In this document: piece after piece, positions 8,355 to 12,912 of the stretch | Numbering within the stretch: position 1 is the stretch's first letter | Layout: each line of letters begins with the position of its first letter | Source of the DNA: Owenia fusiformis | Lineage: Eukaryota > Annelida > Polychaeta > Sabellida > Oweniidae | DNA length: 12,912 nucleotides | Assembly: GCA_903813345.2 (NCBI GenBank) | Contig: CAIIXF020000007.1 | Location: 38,278,347-38,291,258, forward strand | Direction: 5' to 3' | Notes under the pieces: generated by a model | Database searches by the model: none | The model's input: the letters and a program-made list of their open reading frames with translations, nothing else | What the model was told of the DNA's origin: nothing | Program-made: the position numbers and the translations under genes

Positions 8355-8823
8355 TAGCAATGTAGCTTTCACTTGAAGTGTACCCTTGAATATAATGAAC
8401 TTACTTTCAAATTGGTCTTGCTTTTGTGGTGTATGTGGCTTTTGAGCAAATCTGCCACGCTCATTTCTTTCCAGAACCATCTTGTTCAAATGTATCACTA
8501 TATTATATGCGCATGTATAGACAGATGACATAGATATACATATAAATTATATATTGCACCTGTATTTACTTACATGGGAATGTATTCCCTTATGGAAAAA
8601 TGCAAATGCATGAACATATATTTTCATCTTATATATGACTTCAAGCTAACATATTATTTCATATTTATATTTTCATAGTTAGTTTAACATGAATAATAGA
8701 TCCATGAGAACAATATTCTTTGTTTTTTTTAAATTGATGGGTTTACTGTGAATTCAATAAATTACAATTTGCAAGGGGTAAGTATACTGTATGGGCTAGC
8801 TAGTGGCTTTGTATTTATGTTAG

Positions 8824-9235
8824 GCCAGGGTAATTAAATTAGTTGTTTCTCTTTCTTCTATTTTTCAAAATTGATACGGGAATGACGGTTTTTATATTAC
8901 CTTTTTTGTCTATCTAAAATGCTGATGAGGGACGGGATGATTTTTTTCTTTAAAATAACTGTAAAAACAAATAACTAATTTTGAAGGAAATAAACTGAGT
9001 TTATGTTGAATTTATATGTTGAATTTAGCCTACTTTACTGGTATATTTGATCATATATCAGTACCACGATATTGTCAATTATCCTGATCCATAAAAAGTA
9101 AAACAAAAGTGTTTCACACGCCATGGATGCGTGCGAGGTACGGTGTTTTTTCTCAGAAATGGCAGAAAAAGGTGGAAGGGGATTTGGGCCACGCGCGGGT
9201 AAGAATGAGAAACAACTAATTTAATTACCCTAACC
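8824..9235. mobile_element. Nested 412-bp PIF/Harbinger-like MITE with TTA target duplication
   Basis: The inverted termini span 29 bp and agree at 27 positions: GGCCAGGGTAATTAAATT... at 8824-8852 and the complement ending ACCCTAACC at 9207-9235. The inner 25 bp match perfectly. TTA at 8821-8823 and 9236-9238 is the target duplication. GG-initiated ends and a TWA duplication fit the PIF/Harbinger superfamily. It has no transposase and lies inside the 3-kb element, so it is younger than that insertion or was carried with it. Confidence 0.8.
9159..9198 (+). other. Possible micro-exon inside the Harbinger-like MITE
   Basis: ATG at 9159 (CAGAAATGG context) reads MAEKGGRGFGPRA and runs into GTAAGA at 9199, a near-consensus splice donor, eight bases before the right TIR. 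A pyrimidine tract ending TTTTTTCTCAG precedes it at 9146-9156 and could equally be an acceptor. It may be a leftover of a parent element's gene or an exon the MITE could donate to its surroundings. The evidence is motif-level only. Confidence 0.22.
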
Positions 9236-9509
9236 TTAGTTCATCCAGTATTTCGTTTTTACTGCAAGGTAGTGTTTTTATATGCAGCTTAATAGCATAA
9301 AATATGTTGAATGAAGCATATGGTGTGGATTAGTCGTGTGACACACAAACTGACCAATACATGAGCGTATTACCTTCTTTTCACATAAACCAAAGGAGGA
9401 CAGTGCTTTTATTTCAACTGGGAGCTTACCTCCACACGACTGATCATGTGACCATGGTGGTGGTCCCCTTTAAAATGACACAGACTCCAACTTTTATGAT
9501 GCTATGTTG

Positions 9510-9579
9510 ATAGGCGCGCAGTTTGTCAGTCTTTCAAACTGCGTGCATAGTAGGCAAGCAGTTTGGCTACCGCACCGTG
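9510..9579 (-). repeat. Right terminal inverted repeat of the 3-kb element
   Basis: Read inward on the minus strand it starts CACGGTGCGGTAGCC. The three motif copies are at 9553-9565 (changed to GGCAAGCAGTTTG), 9535-9546 and 9513-9525. It agrees with the left end at 62 of 70 positions without gaps. Confidence 0.9.
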
Positions 9580-9595
9580 ATGCCGGGGTGTAATG

Positions 9596-9860
9596 TTTTA
9601 CGCACCACTCATTCCGTGGACAGATTTTTTGTTGTATAACTTCTGTTTTGATGATATTTCACCTTGTAAATTAATCTCTGTATATCGATTGAATGCTCAA
9701 ACAACTGCAAGCATACAGCATACAAATGGACATGCATATGTTTCGAGTTGTGATAAATTCTCTCGAACGCCAAAAATCCATACCAAGTAATACGAAGAGT
9801 AAAGAAACAATGTTTCCAACATTTTTCACGAGAAATTTCTAAAAAATCGATCAATTACAG
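9596..9860. other. Flank between the duplication and the TPR pseudogene
   Basis: No recognised gene. A frame continuous with the TPR remnant is open from 9803, and TCAATTACAG at 9851-9860 would serve as a splice acceptor for an exon beginning at 9861. Either could mark the old 5' edge of the pseudogene exon. Confidence 0.35.
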
Positions 9861-10361
9861 GTTTACAACACAAAGAAGAGACTTCTGCCAATAATTCAGA
9901 TACTTGTTCAAGGTTAACCAAACTAGGTGACGCGTATTTTAAAAAATGGTGAGTTTGATATGTACAGCGAATCAATATTAAAATGAGAGTCTTGTCATGA
10001 AGAGGACAATACACGGTAATTATCCTCATCCTGACATAGCATCTACAGTGGGGAATCTTGGTAACGCATACTAGGTGAGTTTAATAAGGCGATTCAATAT
10101 CACAATGAGAGTCTTGCAATGTATTAAACAATACACGGTTATCATCCTCATCCTAGCATAGCATCTACATTGGGGAATCTTGGTAACGCATATAACAGTA
10201 AAGGTGAGTTTAATAAGGCGATTCAATATCACAAAGAGAGTCTCGCCATGGAGAGGACTATACACGGTAATCATTCGCATCCTGATATAGCATCTAAATT
10301 TGGGAATCTTGGCATCACATACAACAGTAAAGGTGAGTTTGATAAAGCAATCAAATATCAC
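9861..10361 (+). pseudogene. TPR-repeat pseudogene, 5' part (before the LINE insertion)
   Basis: It is homologous to the TPR gene at 1-1296 and on the same strand. A diverged first unit (SRLTKLGDAYFKK, about 9908-9946) lies behind a possible splice acceptor. Damage is plain. One extra base at AAATGGTGAG puts TGA in frame at 9950-9952. The H of QYH has become TAA (CAATATTAAAATG). About 7 bp are missing where GCATACTAGGTGAG replaces a TAYAGTAAAGGTGAG context. An Arg codon has become TAA (ATGTATTAAACA near 10120). From 10170 the frame is clean again up to ...KYH at 10361, where the LINE interrupts. Three IHG anchors remain (near 10010, 10133, 10260). Removing stops by splicing is conceivable because each unit holds a donor-like GGTGAGT, but I see no matching acceptors. 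Confidence 0.85.
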
Positions 10362-10493
10362 ATCTACATCTATCATTATACTAATTTAGAGATAGAGCAA
10401 CACAATTAGTTTTGGAAGTCATCCAAGCTAAAAGTCTAAAATGGCAGTATGTACAATTAAAATACTGTCTAAAAACAGGTCTCGTGTCATGAG

Positions 10494-11281
10494 CTAACCC
10501 TGCATACTAGATACAAGGGCATCACGGAAGGCAGTACTGTCTTCTATCATCCTGGTTGTGGAAGGGAGGTTGTTCCAATCTGTTATTGTTCTGGGAAAGA
10601 AGCTATTCTTGTAGGTATCAGTTCTGGCAAAGGGAGGGATGAATTGTTGGGCTCTTCTGCCAGTTCTGTTAGATTTCTCGATGTAGGGGGGAATGGGTAT
10701 TGCTATTTCATTATGAAGGGCTTTATGGAATAGGGTGAGTCTCTTGGTTTGTCTTCGATTTTCAAGTGGTTTCCATTCCAGGTCTTTGTAAATGTTGGTG
10801 ATTGTTCCTGGCTCCCTAGAGTACTGTTTGGTTACAAACCTTGCTGCCTGACGCTGAACCATCTCTACCCGTGCCTTGTCCTTCTTCTGGTAAGGGTCCC
10901 AAACTGAAGAAGAGTATTCTAAGTGGGGCCTGACCAGAGAATTGTAAGCTGTGGCTTTGATGTTGCGTTGGCAGCTAGGGAGGTTTCGCCTCAGGAAGCC
11001 AAGGGAACGGTTGGCTTTATTCACTATGTTGTTGATGTGAGTGGTCCACTTCATGTTGGATTCTAGTTCCACACCAAGGTAGGGGTTATGGGGTACATCC
11101 TGTAGTACTTGGCCTTTCATGATGTATGCGGCAGTTCTTGGCTCGCGTTTTCTGTGTACTCTCAATGTGTAGCATTTTTTGGCATTGGAGTCCATCTGCC
11201 ACCTTTCAGCCCACTGTTGTAGTTTGGTGAGGTCATTCTGCAGCTCAGCTTCATTTGCCGCTGACTTGATGGTTCGGTAGA
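10494..11281 (-). pseudogene. LINE ORF2 C-terminal part (RT thumb and carboxy-terminal region), out of frame with the RT core
   Basis: The frame reads LYRTIKSAANEAELQNDL..., then WQMDSNAKKCYTLRV, YLGVELESNMKW and NKANRSLGFLRR (RT motifs D/E and thumb). It continues with LVRPHLEYSSSVWDP and QAARFV, and ends TDWNNLPSTTRM...SSMQG with TAG at 10494-10496. This carboxy-terminal pattern is standard for CR1/L2/Jockey LINEs. It begins right after a frameshift at about 11276-11285, where the usual few residues after FADD are missing. There is no other stop in this part, which suggests the copy was short-lived but is not ancient. Confidence 0.85.
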
Positions 11282-11801
11282 GTCATCAGCAAACAGTCTC
11301 ACAGATGATGTGAGTTCATCGCCAATGTCATTGATGTACAGGAGAAACATCAAAGGACCAAGCACAGTGCCTTGTGGGACTCCAGATGTTACCTTAGCTG
11401 GTTTAGATATTTCCCCATTCACAACTACCTTCTGTGTTCTGCTAGTTAGCCATTCCATGATCCAGGTCTTGCTCCTGTCCCTGATGCCGTAATACTCTAA
11501 CTTCACAAGCAACCGTTGATGGGCTACGGTATCAAAAGCCTTGCTAAAGTCGAGTATCAGGACATCAGATTGACAACCAAGATCCAGTGATCTCACAAGA
11601 TCTTCTACAGTGAGGACCAGCTGGGATTCACAGGAGTGCTTACCTCTGAAGCCATGTTGGTAATGCTTCAGGATGTTGTTCTTGTCAAGATGGTTCATAA
11701 TTTGGTGGAAGATAATGTGCTTCATTATCTTACAGGGTATAGATGTTAAAGATACCGGTCTGTAGTTGGCAGCACTAGTTGGATCACCCTTCTTGAAGAT
11801 C
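11282..11801 (-). pseudogene. LINE ORF2 reverse transcriptase core, 5'-truncated and frameshifted
   Basis: RNA-directed DNA polymerase of a non-LTR retrotransposon. In order: YRPVSLTSIPCKIMKHII, HGFRGKHSCESQL, motif A LDFSKAFDTVAHQRLL with its catalytic Asp, motif B SGVPQGTVLGPLMFLLYINDI, and motif C RLFADD (FADD codons at 11282-11293, the two Asp intact). The frame is lost immediately after FADD by a small non-triplet deletion. The amino-terminal endonuclease domain is missing through 5' truncation. If translated, the frame would run on into unrelated residues. Confidence 0.88.
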
Positions 11802-11805
11802 TCAC

Positions 11806-12912
11806 AAAGAGAGTCTTGCCATGGAGAGAACAATACACGGTAATCATCCTCATCCTAATATAGCATCTAAATTTGGGAATCGTGCTCATAATTACGTCAG
11901 TAAAGGTGAGCTTGATAAGGCAGTCGATAAATACGAGGAGTGTCTTGGAATGCTGAGAACAATACACGGCAATCATCCTCATCCTAATATAGCATCTACA
12001 TTGGGGAATCAATTGGCACCGCATACAAAAGTGAAGATGGGTTTGATAAAGCAATCAAATGTCACTAGGAGTGTCTTGAGATGAAGAGAACAATACATAG
12101 TTATCATCCTCATCCTGATATAGCATCTGTATTGGGGAGTCTTGGTACCAATTACGTCTGTAAAGGGTTAGTTTGATTAAGCAATTCAATATTACAATGA
12201 GAGTCTTGACATGAAGAGAACAATACATGTAATCATCCTCATCCTGACATAGCATTTTCTTTGGAGAATCTTGGTAACACATTACAGTAAAGGTGAGTTT
12301 GAAAAAGCAATTCAATATCACAATGAGAGTCTTGCCATGATGAGAACAATACATGGTAATCATCCTCATCCTGATATAGCATCTGTATTAGGGAGTCTTG
12401 GTACCAATTACGTCTGTAAAGGTTAGTTTGATTAAGCGATTCAATATTACAATGAGAGTCTTGACATGAAGAGAACAATACACGTAATCATCCTCATCCT
12501 GACATAGCATTTTCTTTGGAGAATCTTGGTAACACATATTACAGTAAAGGTGAGTCTGATAGAGCAATCAAATATTACAATGAGAGTCTTGCCATGAAGA
12601 GAACAATACACGGTAATCATCCTCATCTTAATATTGCATCTTCATTGGGGAATCTTGGTACCTCATACTGTAAAAAGGGCGATCACACTCAAGGTCTGCA
12701 ATTTTATACAGTCTCTCATCATCCAAAGGCAGATCTTTGGTGATCAGCCTCAATCGGATATAGCAAGTTTATTATGTAACATAGGTAATGTTTGTAGTGA
12801 AACAGGGGACAATGAGAAAGCTTTACAGTACTATACAGAAGGTCTCGCCATGGATAGACAGATATATGGTAATCAACCTCATCCAAACATTGCTTACTTA
12901 TTGCACAACATC
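11806..12912 (+). pseudogene. TPR-repeat pseudogene, 3' part (after the LINE insertion), runs off the window
   Basis: It resumes exactly in phase with the 5' part (KESLAMERTIHG) and holds nine more IHG-type units. Lesions include a frameshift in the unit at about 12000-12030, and a stop in GTCACTAGGAG near 12065. GAG to TAG and AAA to TAA appear in GGTTAGTTTGATTAAG at about 12168-12180 and again at about 12421-12435. A lost G in CATGTAATC/CACGTAATC and a 2-bp loss in TATACAGTCTC near 12708 add to these. The last units (KGDHTQGLQFY, TGDNEKALQYY, RQIYGNQPHPNIA) follow the same order as the C-terminal units of the gene at 1-1296, so this is a tandem paralogue of that gene. The 3' end is not in the window. 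Confidence 0.87.
12103..12614 (+). repeat. 256-bp two-unit duplication inside the TPR pseudogene
   Basis: The block starting near 12103 recurs 256 bp downstream (TAGCATCTGTATT at 12121 and 12377). Both copies carry GGAGTCTTGGTACCAATTAC, the TAG and TAA lesions, the missing G after the IH codons and GACATAGCATTTTCTTTGG. It equals two TPR units minus two bases. Outer limits are approximate because all units resemble each other. Confidence 0.85.

Larger units (their letters stand above)
6566..9579. mobile_element. 3,014-bp non-autonomous DNA transposon with 70-bp TIRs and 5-bp target duplication
   Basis: The ends are inverted repeats of 70 bp agreeing at 62 of 70 positions, both beginning CACG (CACGAAGCGGTAG left, CACGGTGCGGTAG right read inward). 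The flanks are ATTCC (6561-6565) and ATGCC (9580-9584), a 5-bp duplication with one substitution. The neighbouring duplicate has the intact site ATTCCGGGGTG, confirming the boundaries. CAC-initiated termini with a 5-bp duplication are known for the Transib superfamily, and RAG signal heptamers resemble the right end CACGGTG. CMC/Chapaev elements also begin CAC but make shorter duplications; a 2-bp CC duplication with uneven ends cannot be excluded. No long ORF or transposase motif is visible. About 645 bp of the length comes from two nested MITE-like insertions (8122-8354, 8824-9235). Confidence 0.85.
10362..11801 (-). mobile_element. 5'-truncated CR1/L2/Jockey-type LINE inserted into the TPR pseudogene
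   Basis: The 1,440-bp minus-strand fragment starts at the N-terminal edge of the reverse transcriptase domain (FKKGDPTSAANYRPVSL) and ends about 130 bp after the ORF stop, with a simple tail reading GATAGATGTAGAT. TCAC at 10358-10361 and 11802-11805 is the target duplication, possibly 7 bp with one change (ATATCAC/ATCTCAC). Target-primed reverse transcription typically leaves such 5'-truncated copies. No endonuclease region is present, so this copy cannot move by itself. Confidence 0.9.

Noticed and set aside
3868-8607. Five POU octamers (ATGCAAAT or its complement at 3868, 4246, 5145, 7889, 8600)
   Set aside because: Somewhat more than base composition predicts, but scattered over 5 kb with no gene start nearby. 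Not enough to call regulation.
9861-10361. Reading the TPR copy as a functional intron-containing gene
   Set aside because: The stops and frameshifts lie inside repeat units and no acceptor-plus-donor pairs would remove them cleanly. A 256-bp block downstream repeats its own stop codons.

Overview
The window looks like AT-rich genomic DNA of an invertebrate metazoan, probably marine. The evidence is eukaryotic: long non-coding stretches, nested DNA transposons with target-site duplications, a satellite array, a 5'-truncated CR1/L2/Jockey-type LINE, and a tandem-TPR protein family of the kinesin-light-chain/nephrocystin-3 kind that is often expanded in cnidarians, lophotrochozoans and non-vertebrate deuterostomes. 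I cannot name the species or phylum.

Layout. 1-1296 (+): 3' part of an open TPR-repeat gene, ten repeat anchors spaced exactly 129 bp (43 codons). 1297-2625: gene-free. 2626-3430: a short minisatellite running into a 112-bp satellite, whose last monomer is interrupted by a 140-bp palindromic MITE (3431-3570) with a TAA duplication. 3718-3944: mariner-like MITE. 4937-5040: a short element with GGGGCGTAGCCAG ends. 5364-5710: degenerate repeats around TTTACGTAAA. 6015-6565 and 9585-9590: a tandem duplication of a 263-bp segment whose second copy is split by a 3,014-bp inverted-repeat element (6566-9579). That element carries two nested MITE-like insertions and no recognisable transposase. 9861-12912 (+): a decayed tandem paralogue of the first TPR gene, itself split by a 1.44-kb LINE fragment on the minus strand (10362-11801).

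The only plausibly functional coding sequence is the TPR gene at the left edge. Everything from about 9.86 kb rightward is TPR pseudogene plus dead LINE. The window preserves its own history unusually well. The empty site of the 3-kb element survives in the neighbouring duplicate. Removing the LINE and one target duplication restores the TPR frame locally. A 256-bp two-unit block was duplicated after it had already acquired stop codons.

The most interesting object is the 3-kb element. It has 70-bp inverted termini starting with CAC, a 5-bp target duplication, and eight copies of a CAAACTGCGYGC-type motif. The first two traits recall Transib/RAG-type transposons, but without a transposase the family assignment is only a hypothesis.
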